NCBI GenBank assembly: GCA_947650285.1
Contig: CANTFL010000155.1
Location: forward strand, 274,762 to 338,761
From: Hyaloperonospora brassicae
Lineage: Eukaryota > Oomycota > Peronosporomycetes > Peronosporales > Peronosporaceae
Direction of reading: 5' to 3'
DNA: 64,000 bases
Positions 45,155-57,229 of the stretch are shown here, one piece after another. The notes under the pieces were generated by a model. That model made no database searches. It had not been told where the DNA came from and worked only from the letters and a program-made list of their open reading frames with translations. Position 1 is the first letter of the stretch; each line of letters opens with the position of its first letter. The position numbers were made by a program, and so were the translations under genes.

Positions 45155-45699
45155 TCACTCCTCCTTTAACCATCAGTCACTATAAGGACTAATATGTATA
45201 ATTGTGACAGAGTGACTACCGTCGTGTCGCTCTGGGAAGAAGCACTTGTTGGTTTTTTCCTTCTCATTTACACTTCGAACCACATGACGAGCAAGTCCGC
45301 AACTGAAGCGGCTTTAAGGATGCGTGTAGCCGGAGAACAAGACGTACAAGATTTAGCAGCAGTTTATATCCTCCAGCTGTTGCTGCCAAAAAGTCTGCAA
45401 CTTCCGTAGTTGCGGGTGTTAGTACCATGGACCATGGCCCCGACGTAAACGCGGTCTATTCGAACTAGTCGGATGCACCGTTCGACTATAATTTGTCTGC
45501 GAAGCCCGACCGGACGGTCGCGGAAATGAAGGCTGCTGCAACTAGCGGAAACGAAGACTGCTGCACTTTTGCGGCAGTCTCGACATAGAGCAGCGGTACG
45601 AGATGTTCGGTTCACTTGACGAGTTCGAGAACTCGTCACCGGGATTGAAACGATTGCGCTCGTATTCGTATGAGGCAAGCGTGCAAAAAAAACGAGGTA

Positions 45700-47122
45700 A
45701 TTCCTCATGACGATGTCGATGACACTTCGCGGAGTCATCGTGGCCATAGCCGTGATAGTGGTGCCGGTTACGTTGGAACTACGTAAGAATAGCAGGATAT
45801 TGATGCTATCTGATCTGATCCTGAGCGCAAACCACGGAGCCATCTTTGAGAGAGCAGAAAGTGTGGTAAGGTAATATCACTAGGGCTGTCAGAACCCACT
45901 CTTTGACCTATCAAAGCTCTATGGTCATGATGTCAGTGCAAAGAATTATCGCACTGGGCATGATTATACATCGATGTCTTTTTTTCGGTATTGATGGTTC
46001 CATTTCAACAAGACGAAAGAGCTGCACTCGTTGGTGCAGGCGTGGTACGCATTTATCGCCAAAATTTTGACAGTTGGTCGACAATCTTGGCTGGACAAAA
46101 TTGATGTTGCACGCACCAAGTTTGAACAGAAGTAGCATGTCGGTGCACGGTATAAATTGCACCGATTATCTCGAGAGGCAGGATTCCTTGCCACTTGTAG
46201 GGAAAGAAGTGCCTGAGTTGTGTTGAAACTCATTTCGCACCCCTAAGGAGGGGTACCTTCCCAACAAACTCTACTGGAGGGCGCGCATCTCGTCGTAGAT
46301 GCGCGAGGGGATTAAGAATTTGCAAATCCTTTTTGATTGCGTCGATCGTTCGTACGACGATGTTCGTCCTCCAAAAAAGGTTTGTCTTGTCGTTATGATC
46401 GACGAGACCGGGTACATACACCATCACCTAGTAGAGAGTGCACCAGCTGTTTCAAGAGGGTGGATACCCCCGCCACTGGACGAAGTAACTCGTCCTTGAT
46501 ACTGGATCGTCACGGTGGTTCAAGGTACGCTCCACAAAGAAGCGTTGACCACCGTGTGAGTCCGCCAAAGGATGCGGAGGTGGAGGAAAACCTCCTTTAA
46601 GTCGTTCTGCTCACCATCTAGATCTTTACGAGATGGATCGCGCAATTAAATGATTGCGCGATGAGTTGGAGCACGAGAGGGACAGGCGTTACGCTCTGAC
46701 TAATTCTTTGCGGAAACCGGAAAGATCACGATCCCGATCGTTCGAATTACCGCCAGGACCACAAGACGGAACATGCAAAGGACCGTGCTGAGTCTGCGGT
46801 CGCGCAACTTCAGGTCGAGCGTGATGTCCGCTCCTTCGTTGGTGAGATGGCGACAGATCGTGGAGAGATCCTTCGTTTAAACGGATAGATCTCTGATGTG
46901 CACGTTCAGTTTGAACGTCTGGAGCTCGAGTGCAAGAACCTGATGGAGGTTCTTGAACGTGGGGGTATCTTCATCGTTAGAAGAGGGCTCGCACTGACAG
47001 TACGGGCGGAGACGCCCTACGTAGAACATAAGATGCGTGCACATTTTACATGGCAGCTCGATCGTGTATGCGTTGCCTTGTCGGCGCAGCACACAAAAGG
47101 AGCATGTGTACTTGGTCAGTAA
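45700..47122 (+). pseudogene. Antisense-ORF remnant of Gypsy A3
   Basis: Plus-strand frames 46337-46600 (FKRVDTPATGRSNSSLILD, then RYAPQRSVDH) and 46898-47122 (KNLMEVLERGGIFI, then MRAHFTWQLDRVC) match the A1 antisense protein at the amino-acid level ([19 protein letters not shown] and [14 protein letters not shown]). Stops divide them. Their survival as readable similarity gives a first hint that the antisense frame was once a gene. Confidence 0.5.
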
Positions 47123-47735
47123 TTTGATGCGGCATACGTTAGTCACTACGTGTCTACGAAGGCGTACCATTAATAGTAGGAACAAGTCGCCTTCGACAAA
47201 TGGGTGTTCGTTTGCTCTTCCATTCTTGTCAGCGTTCCGTTTCTGACGGTCCACCGCGTAAGCGATGGAATCCTGTACGAAACGGACTGCTGCTTCGCGA
47301 GCCAGCTGAAATTCTTCTGCTGACGAGATGTTGCTTTGTTCAGTCTGCTTTGTGCGAACCGCAGAAATAGTGCTTTTTCTTTCTTTTCATCAGCGAGGAT
47401 GTCGCCATCCTCGCTGGGATAGTCATTGGCGATGCTGGAAATACCAGCATCGTCATCATCATCTGAGTCAAAATTAGCGGTATCTCTATTATTGAGATGG
47501 TCTTCCTGTTCGATGCCGAAATGGTCAATATCGGCATCATACGGGACGGCGTTAGCGTCGACACGTGATGAGAAAGATCCAGAAAGGTGTTTGCTCGCGC
47601 GAGTCCCTCCCCCCTGATCAAAGCGTCACACTCTAACAGGGAGGGCAGACGTGGATGGCGTAATCCATTCACGAAGGACGGTGTGTGTCGCGTTAAAGCA
47701 TGCACCGAATTATTGATAGCGAATTCCACCATGTG
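46877..47735 (-). pseudogene. Gypsy A3 integrase C-terminal remnant
   Basis: The frame 47254-46877 holds the GPY/F-like module ([19 protein letters not shown]), and part of 48023-47340 holds MVEFAINNSVHALTRHTP from the integrase core. Homology to A1 ends at about 47735. Upstream sequence is unrelated. Confidence 0.8.
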
Positions 47736-50700
47736 TAGGATCAGATTTTTTACTTCGAAGTACCAATCTAAGCCTAAAATATTAACGCGTTCATATTGAG
47801 GGCTGCATGGCGCTGCTTTAGAATAAATTGTTCGTAGTAGGTGTAATAATAACAATGAGGTCGATATTTTGAGGACAATACTGCATAATGCGTGGGAATT
47901 GTCGATACCAAATTGGCAATTGCAGGGGCTTTGTTCAGTAGTCCAGTTATATTGTCGATATTTTATTCGAGCTGGCAATTCGCTTGGTACATTAAAGAAT
48001 GCACATCTTCTTAGCCTAATCACTTTTCATTTTCTTCTTTGCACAATAAATCTCCCGATTAAACTCAATCACTTTATTTTTGCTGCGAGATATCAATGTG
48101 TTGAGGTCAAAACCCATATATTGCTGATTTTTGTACTGGACTTAACATCCTTTTTCAGTAGAGGTTGTCAAAAAGTTTCAAATAAATGTTTTGAGGTTTT
48201 CGATTGTGGTCCTACGCACCAAACTATAAAGGGACTACTACGATTTGTGCGATTTGTGTGATTTTATGCTCAACATTGACCCCATTGGCTAGTCTGCGCG
48301 TTTTTTGTCACGGTCTTAGAAGACGATATTCTTGCTTAGGGATCACTTAGAACCTTTGCTGACTGGAACACGGTAAAATGTGTGGTGCTAACTTGTAGTA
48401 TATCGGTCTTGACCCCCATCGCCAGTTGATCTTGGTCTGAAATCACTCGTTACTATATATATCTTCGTTTTGAGCGCTTGACGAGTGCAATCGATATCTA
48501 TACCCATTCGATACTGCCTTTAGAAGACTTGAGCAGACTTGCATTTTCCAGATCGTCGGTAGATGGATCAGTCCGTCAATATTCTGTACAGTCTTCTGCG
48601 TAGCTTTTGCGTCTGATCGCGGTTATGTAAAGTTATTTTTGTCGTTTTTCCACACTGACCATTCAATGCACGTAGATTCTTGAGATGTGACACAATTAAG
48701 GCCGTTGATGGTCCGAAGGCCAAATTCCTTGTCCAAACGATACGGCTACGACACGCGTAGCGTTTAATATGGAAATTTGTAAAGTAAATTACGGTATTAT
48801 ACACCTGTCACTATGCCTATATTATCCTGCGGGAAATTTATAAGTCAATATCAACTTCTTAGTTTTTATCCCTTATTCAAACGTGTTGGCGTTTCGCTGG
48901 TTGTCCTTCATGATTGCGCCATCACCCAAAACATAAACGACAAGATTGTGTTTATGTTTACATATTGTGCGTATATCAATATGATGCAGTATAAACCACT
49001 TATTGTGCCAATCGTGTTTAAATAAATTTTCTGGCTTTAGGTCGGACGACTTTATTTGGCGAACTCATTGGGCTTTAACTCTTAGGAGTTCCCAGCACCT
49101 ACCTTACTATCTATATGACATCAAGCATCTTCAATAATCGCGAGTGTAATTTTGGTGCATCTGATCGACTCACGTTATTGTTTTACCATCTGACTCACAA
49201 CATGGTGATATCAATTTTGCGCCTCAATCATTTACTCAGTGACATATCTTTGCATCTTAGTCATATATCCAAATCTGACATTACATCTATCAACTTGTAC
49301 AGAACAAAGAGCGGAGTATAAGCATCATACCCAATACATGTAAGTAAAGAAAATGACACATAGGCATCTTCCATCTTGAAATAGTGAAAGGTTTGCGACA
49401 ATGCTAAATGCAATTTGATATGCGTCTTTTGCATCACCACATGATATCTACACTCAACGTTTGGTAAATGATGTTGTTATATGTGAGGTATACAGAGGAT
49501 AAATTACAACTGCGATAACATAATCTTAACTGAGATGGAGAGATAAACGATTCGTACGGAATCTGACATGCCAATTTCCGTCGACGGAGAAGTCTATCTC
49601 CTCTTGTGTGTCGCATTCCGTAGCAACATCAAAACACATTGACTCTGCACGCGGTTTCATAGATAAGATTTTTGAACGGTGGGTCCGTTCGATCAGTTTG
49701 GACTTCGCCACGTCGATCCTCGGTCCCAGATCGAGGCGGTTGCACACGGGTTTCGTCTGCCGTCACCGAAGTTATGTATCAATCATAGGTTTCGGAATAT
49801 TACTGCTACTTGGAAGTGATAAGTATCCAAGAACGAGGGATATCATTTTTCTTATCAACTCTTGAATTGTGACAATGCTACAATAGCAACTCATTTATGC
49901 TGCTGATGAATTGGTCAAGCGGTAGATAGAAGAAAGACGACGAATATTCCATTTATGCTTTCACAAGAATATATGACCATTGGCATAAAACCGACTGACT
50001 AAGAAGAGAAATCTGAGTGCTGCTTCTACTCAGGATCAAGGTAGGTAGCCATTCCTTCGTGACTCATTTTTTAGTAAGACCCATACATCAAAAGCGCGAC
50101 GTGCATGGCGATGTCGCCACATTGATACAAATCTAACGTTTCCACTAGAGAACAAGTCATTAAACCGAGAGTAGTAATATGGTCCGCAGGACGTCTCCAC
50201 GTCATGCGTCCTTCATGAGTGCTAAATTTGATTACAAAACATATGATGAGTCTCGAAGCAGGTTTGCTTGCCTCGAATTCATTCGCTGCGCGTCTAGCTC
50301 TGATGCGGTCACTATCAATTGAGCAAAGAAGGAACGGCGATACCAGGAAGATGTAAATTTATCCATCAGCGCAGTTATGTTGTTGCATCTTCTAGGCGAG
50401 CTTTTATTATGGTCGAGCTCGAAGAGTGGGTGCGGTGATTGCCAAAAATTTGCGCATAGCGCTTGATGACGAAAACGATTTTTTTACTCTTTAGGTTGTC
50501 TACTCTCTGAAATATATTAGCAAATATAAGACTTCCTCCCGTTTATCATACGGCTAGTGGAGCATCACTGCTTGTTCTAGTGCTTCTATAACTGGTTAGG
50601 TAGCACTACTGGCTAAATGTTGTCGTGCTAGAGATGCGAGGCTTTGGCTGAACCAAGCGTCAAGTATTATATTACTTGGACCTCAATTACGCACGTGTGT

Positions 50701-51090
50701 GCGTGGCTTACTGACACGCTTTCATCAACAGCGAATAATATTGGCGTCTCTTCGTCTACAATGTTTCGAATACACAGATCGTCAGACTGATTATCATTAA
50801 AATTTGATTCTTATGACCACAAATCAGTATGCTGTCTGGATAAATGCTCGATTTATTGTTCGACCTGCCAGCTTTGACGTCGAAAAGATCGAAAAAAAGA
50901 GTTCGATTAGTCGAGGCGTAGATGGCCTACTGACTGACGACGCACATGGAGAAAGCAATATCAATAAGTAAGCGTCAGGCGCCGGCGTGGCAAAGCGAGC
51001 GGAAGCGAAAATGATCAAAACTTCGTTGCGATGACAATATAAATAATATGCCGATTGCCATATAAGTATCCGGGGCAAGGGGAAGGCGAC
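47736..51090. other. Intergenic, no gene recognised
   Basis: Frames are under about 130 aa and none has motifs I recognise. The composition is AT-rich. It has no visible partner elsewhere in the window. Confidence 0.55.
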
Positions 51091-51095
51091 AAGAC

Positions 51096-51580
51096 TGTAA
51101 CGGGGTTACACGTCGACTGGTAGTCGACGATAGGTGTGGTGCACACAAGAGAGGGGGTACCGTATAAAGTAATTTTAGAACACAGTGAGTGTATCAATTG
51201 TTAAAGACTGATGTCTGCCATCAATTGATTACGAGATCTTTAGAGAGGTTTTACTTTGAACCTTAGTGACTAGGTTAAGTACGTTGTTCTATGGTGTTCT
51301 TTAGGTTAAAGAAGAAATAAAATTCAGTTCCCCTTTTGATCAATAAGAAACACGTGCCTTGCGAGGCGTCTTTGATCGGGAGGACAAAAGCAACGCCTGT
51401 AAAGGTAGCTTGTCCTCAAGCACTCTGTGCAGTGATTCGATTGAATCGTTTGGTCCCTCTGGAACGAGGACCGTTAGCTCTCTGAGCTATTGACTCTCTG
51501 AGTCGGGTTCGGTGAACCAAAGTTGCTCGTAAGAGTGTTAAGTCTTCCTCTGACTTAAGGAGCTGTGTAGCTCCGCTACA
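51096..51580 (+). repeat. 5' LTR of Gypsy B2 (485 bp)
   Basis: It begins TGTAACGGGG and ends CCGCTACA. TATAAAG at 51163-51169 may be its TATA box. It contains several hairpins, for example arms 51111-51118 / 51122-51129. Confidence 0.93.
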
Positions 51581-51582
51581 CT

Positions 51583-51598
51583 TGGTAGCACTTGTAGT
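51583..51598 (+). other. Primer-binding site of Gypsy B2
   Basis: TGGTAGCACTTGTAGT begins two bases after the LTR. The TGG start fits pairing to a tRNA 3' end. The identity of the tRNA is not determined here. Confidence 0.6.
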
Positions 51599-51638
51599 CA
51601 ATCTACGCCTGAGTCGTTACGACTGACCCTCTGCGAGG

Positions 51639-52675
51639 ATGGAGCAATCCACACCCCTCAACGAGGCCCAAAATGTTGCGCTAGATAAGCTAACCGCGGC
51701 CGTAGGCCCAGAATATGTTGAGTTTCTCGCTTCACAAGGTCCCGACGTGCTCAATGCGCGTGTCGAGACCTTTATGCAGTATGAAACGGCCCTTTTAGGG
51801 CAGGTTCAGAACCAGGAAGCGTCGGCTATGCCAACACGCTTTGTGGTTATGCCAGACGAAGAGGCTAAGCCTCGTCCCCTTCGGGTGGACGTCAAACATT
51901 TCTCTGGAGACGAGGGTGGAAACCTCAATCTCTAAATCCGTGAGATTAAGATGTCCATGAGATCTGGCTTGATCTTAGTCGAGCATCAGCGAGTATCGCT
52001 GGCGATCTCAAAACTCGATGGAAGAGCTAGAGAATGGGATCTGACGTGCGGCACGTCGGTCGACTTGGCGTTTCCCACATGGGATTCGCTCAAGCTAGAT
52101 CTGTTGCGAGTTTTTTCGCCGCCTAACCAGACCTATCGCGTGCGCTCATGCTTCTTGTCCACCCGTCAGGGTAAGAACGAGTTTACGGACTATTTCCAAG
52201 AGTTGAGAACTTTGATGGCTGCCATGCAGTCCTGATCCTCTCCCTGAGATTGTCTGCGTGACAGTCTTTATGGAAGGTCTCCGCACTGGCGCTGCCAGGA
52301 CCGAGGTGTTTCGAGTCCATCCCTCGACTTTCGAATAGGCTGAGAGAATCGCCCAAAATGATGAGCATAACTTTAAGTCAGCGAGACTTGGTTGGAATGG
52401 GTACAATTCAAGCTTTGCGAGAGCAACCTTTGCAAGCACCTCGGCTTACTGTAAGCCTGAACCGATGGATCTCAGCCATGCTGAAGATGAAGGTGAAGCG
52501 AAGCTTCATGTTGCAGAGCAACGACATGAAGTGAGACGTTGTTATACGTGTGGAAGCACCAAACAGCTACGCCCCACTTTTCCTTTGCGTAAGCAACAAC
52601 GTAACCCCATGGACCGCAAATAGAAACCTGGTATGGCACGGGGAAACGTCTACACCCAGTAGGCGCGGGGTGCCC
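51639..52675 (+). pseudogene. gag: Gypsy B2 Gag, broken
   Basis: ATG 51639 opens 98 codons to a TAA at 51933-51935, and the same frame resumes to 52235. A 1-nt insertion near 52228 shifts the frame, and a TAG follows in the block PSTFE. The zinc knuckle is damaged: CYTCGSTKQLRPTF has lost its His and last Cys, which B1 retains. The N-terminal block (VGPEYVEFLASQGPDVLNAR) and the core block (SPPNQTYRVRSC) identify it. Confidence 0.82.
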
Positions 52676-52779
52676 TACTGGGGTAGAACTGAGTTCTGTC
52701 ACTTCTCTACGAGGTAGAGCAAAACAGGGCTTAGCCCCACAGAGCTCCGCGCCAGTAAGCACAGAGTGTGGATATAAGC

Positions 52780-55535
52780 CTGGCTTATTAGTCGCTGAGG
52801 CGATAGTTAAAGGCTTTGAGAAGCATTGGTCGATTTATATCGATTCTGGGGCGTCATGCAACTATGCTAGACGTCGTTCCCTTGATGGGAGTCAGCAATA
52901 CGCTGAGGCGCGCAAAGCGCACGAAGGTGATTTCATCACTGTTCGGTTAGCGACGGGTAGTCGCGTTACTGTGCCTAAAGTTCCGTTGGACTTGGGCGTG
53001 AAGTTTTTGGACTTTGACAGCACAAAACGCTGTATTGTCCTCAATTTGGATTCGAGATATGTACTCATCCTAAGTATGGCTTGGCTAGAACGCCATTATC
53101 CATGAATAGATTGGAGTTCTAAGACCTTAGGCGCAACGCCCAATGTTCCTAGTGGAGCTTTGGTGAGTCATGAACCCACCTTCGCTAGGCAACATAAGCA
53201 CTATTGGCGCGAGCCATTAACAGAAGATGTCCATGTGCTGGACATTGGTATGTCAAAGTTAATTATCTCCAATGTTAATGACATGGAAATTGAGCGGAGC
53301 TCTTCTAACGTATTTGAAGAGAGTTGTACTCCGTTGAGTGATACTCGTTGTGATAATGAGTCACTGCATGCTATTAGCATGATTGGCCAAGGGCCGAGAC
53401 ATCAAGAATGTACTTCCTCTGATGTGAGTGGGGTGGTACGTGAAGTTTCACCGAGTGAGGGTGGCCGAGATTGCACCTCACTGAATGTCGGTAATGACAT
53501 TGTCGGCAAAATGTCAGAGCATGCAGAGCTAGACACACATAATGCAAGTGAAGTAGTACGTGAAAATCCACTTGGTGAAGTGTTCGAGTTACGTAACACT
53601 TCACCAGATGTCGATCAAGACATGAGCTCTCGTATAGAGCGTGCTAAGGCAACTAGCAACTACAGATATCCTACTGTCCCAGTCTCTAGGAGGCGTAAGG
53701 TTTCTTTAAGGAAACAATCTCGGCGTCGGGTGGCAACTGTCAAGCACCAGACGTCCGAGATGTTACGGAGTGATAACAGTGATAATACACTATATACACT
53801 TGTCAATGGAATGACCGGCTATGTTGATGGCAACATCAGTCTCGAGACTCTTCCTTTCTTTGATACTCTCATTGAGATAGACGAAATGTCTGATGGCGAA
53901 TTCAGCCAAGCCTTAAAGGCAGGAGAGTTATCCGATCTAGTGGTCATTCGACATGATGTTGAGTTGAACTCATCCTCGTTATTGGATGAGTCAGTCCTTG
54001 AGGACACAAAGGCAACACTTAACGCGCGTAGGGGATCTTCGATCCTTAAACATCCCCTTGATCCGTTTTATCCTTTGGTAAAGAAATTTCAAGACGTGGT
54101 GGTATCGACCCACCGTCTGTCTTACCTCCGGATAGAGGTGTGCGTCATGAAATTGACCTAGTTCCTGGAACCAAATAATGCGTAACACGGCAGTGACCTT
54201 TACCAAAGGAGCAGTGTGACGTCATAGACGACTTCTTTCGTGCAAAGCACGCAGCGGGGATGGTTCGTGAGAGCAAATCTCCTCATTCCATGCCCACATT
54301 TTGTGTCCGAAAGCCCAATGGGAAGTGGCGCATTGTTCATGCTTACAATAAGCTTAATGCTGCCACGATCCCGGCTCAGACACCAATCCCTAGGAAAGAT
54401 GTTCTTCAGAACAATATGGTGGGATGTACAATGTACAGTGCACTCGACTTAGTCGATGGTTATTACCACTTGCTCATGCGTGAGAAGGATATTCCGCTGA
54501 CAGCGGTCAGTACTCCGAGCGGCATGCTCTGGGAGTAACTAGTTATGCCACAGGGCTTGTACAATGCCCCAGCTACGTTCAATCGTCTTGTGACACAACT
54601 GTTTCGTCCTCACCGAGGTTATGCACAGACTGACTTTGATGATATTTTTGTCCATAGTCGTGCTATGAACGGCCGGTCTGATTTGGATAATCACATCGAC
54701 CATTTAAGAGCAGGGCTCGAGTGCATGCGCACGAACAAGTTGTATGCCAACGCCTCTAAGTGCATCTTTGGTGCACAAGAGATTCCCTTTATAGGGTGAT
54801 TCATTGGGAAGTGAGGCCTTCGAGCGGATCCTACTAAGATAAAAGCCATAGTCGATTGGCCGGTTTCTAAGAAGTAAAAGGACATACGTAAGTGGCATGG
54901 TCTCGCCAATTAATTACACAAGTATAGTGCAAACTATGCAGACATGGCTCGGCCATTAACCAATCTCCTTTAAAAGGATACGGAGTGTGTTGGACTAACA
55001 CCGAGCATGAAGCCTTTACGGCGGTTAAAGAGAGTCTTCTTCATGCGCCAATCTTGGCTTTGCCCGATCCTGATCGGCCTTTCAGTGTCGTCTGTGAAGC
55101 ATCTGATTTTGCCATCGGCAGTGCTTTGTTACAAACAGATGATAATGGACGGGAACGCGTCATTGCGTTTGAGTCCCGACAGATAAAAGCAGATGAGAAG
55201 AACTATCCAGTTCATGACAAAGAGCTGCTTGCGATGAAGTATGCTTTAGTCAATTCAGAGTTCATCTCATTGTCTCTAAGCCTTTTGTGATCTATACAGA
55301 TCATGCATCATTACGCACTGCGACCAAGTCGCCACATCTCTCTCAGCGAATGGCCCATTGGCTCTCATTCTTTGCTGAATACAACTTCGAGGTGAAGTAT
55401 AAGCCGGGCAAGCAGAATGCTTTGACTGATGCGTTGTCACGTAGGCCTGACTATGAGCTTGCTCATGTTACGACTCTGTCGTCATCGGTCACATACCTCA
55501 TTCGTCGGCATATGCCAAGGATGAACACTGTGTAG
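52780..55535 (+). pseudogene. pol: Gypsy B2 protease, RT and RNase H, many stops
   Basis: The protease motif IDSGAS lies near 52840, with a TGA before IDW at about 53105. The spacer frame 53160-54161 encodes a Ser/Asp/Glu-rich region with no known domain. RT lies at 54260-54799, with TAA at 54536-54538 inside the WEWLVMPQG block and the box DFDD at 54632-54643. After 54799 several more stops occur (for example within the GCIVGK-equivalent and LLKKD-equivalent blocks). RNase H lies in two frames, 54985-55290 and 55287-55535. Confidence 0.85.
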
Positions 55536-55639
55536 CTCTGCTACGTGCTCTAGGGAGCGAGGAGTTTAAGTACTCAGACATAGAATTGTCGGCACGATTA
55601 CGTGCGAGGCTGCATCGATTCTCCATCGATTAAGGCCTG

Positions 55640-57229
55640 TTGTGCTATAGCACTGATGTGGAGGATACTCCCCGTATCGTTGTCCCTCATGATGAGGAGT
55701 TGAAGTATCGCATCCTCTATGAGGCACATGAAACTGCGGTGAGCGGTCATCTCGGTCGAGAAAAGACATATAGCTACGTGAGCCAATACTATTGGTGGCC
55801 CAAACTTTACAAATGGGTAAGCACATACGTGCGTACGTGCGAAACGTGTCAACGGGTGAAACCCTCAGCTCATGCGGCTGCGCCGCTCGCTAGTCTCTCT
55901 ATACCCTCTGGGTGCTGGGAGTCCATCAGCATGGATTTCATGTTCGGTCTGCCGAAAGATGTGCAAGGCAATACGGGTATTGTGGTCTTTGTTGACCGTT
56001 TGAGCAAGATGGCTCACTTAGAGGCTGTGCCAGATACCATTGATGGTGAAGGTACAGCTACGCTGTTTATCGATAGAGTGTTTCGACAACACGGCTTGCC
56101 TGTGGCAATAGTCTCTGATAGAGATCCTCGCTTCACTGGGAAGTTTTGGAGGTCCATATTCAAGGTGCTCGGCACGCGTTTGGACATGTCCACGGCGGAT
56201 CACCCCCGGACCGATGGTCAAACCGAGCGAGTCAATCGCGTTATCGGTGATATATTACGCAGTGTTTGCGCTAATACACCAAAACGTTGGAGTTCGATGC
56301 TCCCTGTTGTTGAGTTTGCGTTAAATAACGCTGTTCATGCCTCTACAGGCTTTACTCCGTTCTACGTGAACGGTCTCACACACCCTCGCGTTCCATTAAC
56401 GCTACCACTCCGTGGTTCAGGGCTTGGTGGGGGAGAGATGGCCGATCGGCTTGCAGATATCAGCCCTGCTACTGTTCACAAAAAGGAAAGCGAGTTTCTC
56501 GCAACGCGCTTGAATGTGTTACGACACGTTCGTGATGCACTGGCTGATAGCCAAGATAGACAAAAGGAGCAAGCTGATGTCAAAGGCAGAGGATGTATTG
56601 AACGTTATAAGTTCGGAGACCAAGTTCTACTCAATGCTAAAAACCTACCTACAAATGTAGTCTCTGCTGTCTTCAAGACAAAGTTGCGTCCGCGCTTCAT
56701 TGGGCCGTTCATGGTCATCGCTAAGAAGGGATTGGCGTACACGCTCAACCTTCCGCGCAAACTGCGCACGCACCCAGTGTTCTACGTTGGCTTGCTTAAG
56801 CCGTATCGGGACCCGTCCCATGTGAACTCGGAGGCGCTTGCGCCTGGAAATAAGGCCTTGACGTCGACTGTTGCATCCGAACCAGGAGGTCAAGCTGACC
56901 ATCCACACGGGCTAAGGCCAACTCCAACGCCTGAACACGGGCTTGCATCGCGCCGAGCGCACTCTGGGTCTTACCCAATGTCTCTCGGAGACCACTCAGC
57001 TCACGGAGCACCTTCTCATGCTCCTCCTTCGGTACCCCGACCACCACCGACGCTGCTCGATGAGCAAGGGAACAACCAGTTCCATGTGGAGAAAATACTT
57101 CAGCGACGTCGTCGTCGTGGCCAATACCAGTATCTGGTGAAGTGGCGAGGGTACTTGGAGTCGGAGAACTCGTGGGAGTATGAGATACCCCTTCGGCAGG
57201 ACTGCTCTTACGCCGTGGATGTTTTTTAA
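55640..57229 (+). CDS. Gypsy B2 integrase with GPY/F module and chromodomain, open frame (529 codons)
   Basis: Same architecture as the B1 frame at 40354. It differs at three residues: Gly for Val before TRLDMS, Lys for Gln in VHKxESE, Ser for Pro in RAHxGSY. It is open although all upstream Pol domains are dead. In a working element the protein would insert cDNA, with the chromodomain choosing chromatin. The last part overlaps the antisense ORF from 56796. Confidence 0.87.
   Translation: MCYSTDVEDTPRIVVPHDEELKYRILYEAHETAVSGHLGREKTYSYVSQYYWWPKLYKWVSTYVRTCETCQRVKPSAHAAAPLASLSIPSGCWESISMDFMFGLPKDVQGNTGIVVFVDRLSKMAHLEAVPDTIDGEGTATLFIDRVFRQHGLPVAIVSDRDPRFTGKFWRSIFKVLGTRLDMSTADHPRTDGQTERVNRVIGDILRSVCANTPKRWSSMLPVVEFALNNAVHASTGFTPFYVNGLTHPRVPLTLPLRGSGLGGGEMADRLADISPATVHKKESEFLATRLNVLRHVRDALADSQDRQKEQADVKGRGCIERYKFGDQVLLNAKNLPTNVVSAVFKTKLRPRFIGPFMVIAKKGLAYTLNLPRKLRTHPVFYVGLLKPYRDPSHVNSEALAPGNKALTSTVASEPGGQADHPHGLRPTPTPEHGLASRRAHSGSYPMSLGDHSAHGAPSHAPPSVPRPPPTLLDEQGNNQFHVEKILQRRRRRGQYQYLVKWRGYLESENSWEYEIPLRQDCSYAVDVF

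Larger units (their letters stand above)
44710..47735 (-). mobile_element. Gypsy family A, remnant A3, 5' part lost
   Basis: The 3' LTR (44710-45154, minus strand) is followed inward by a purine tract and a decayed antisense ORF, chromodomain region, integrase C-terminus and part of the integrase core, ending at about 47735. The 5' LTR, gag, RT and most of integrase are missing. The five bases before the LTR are TTGGC. No partner duplication was found. Confidence 0.85.

Noticed and set aside
52780..55535. Stop-codon reassignment, because the same stops recur in B1 and B2
   Set aside because: All three stop codons occur, frameshifts occur as well, and the effector and integrase frames end at normal stops. 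Shared ancestry or gene conversion is simpler.
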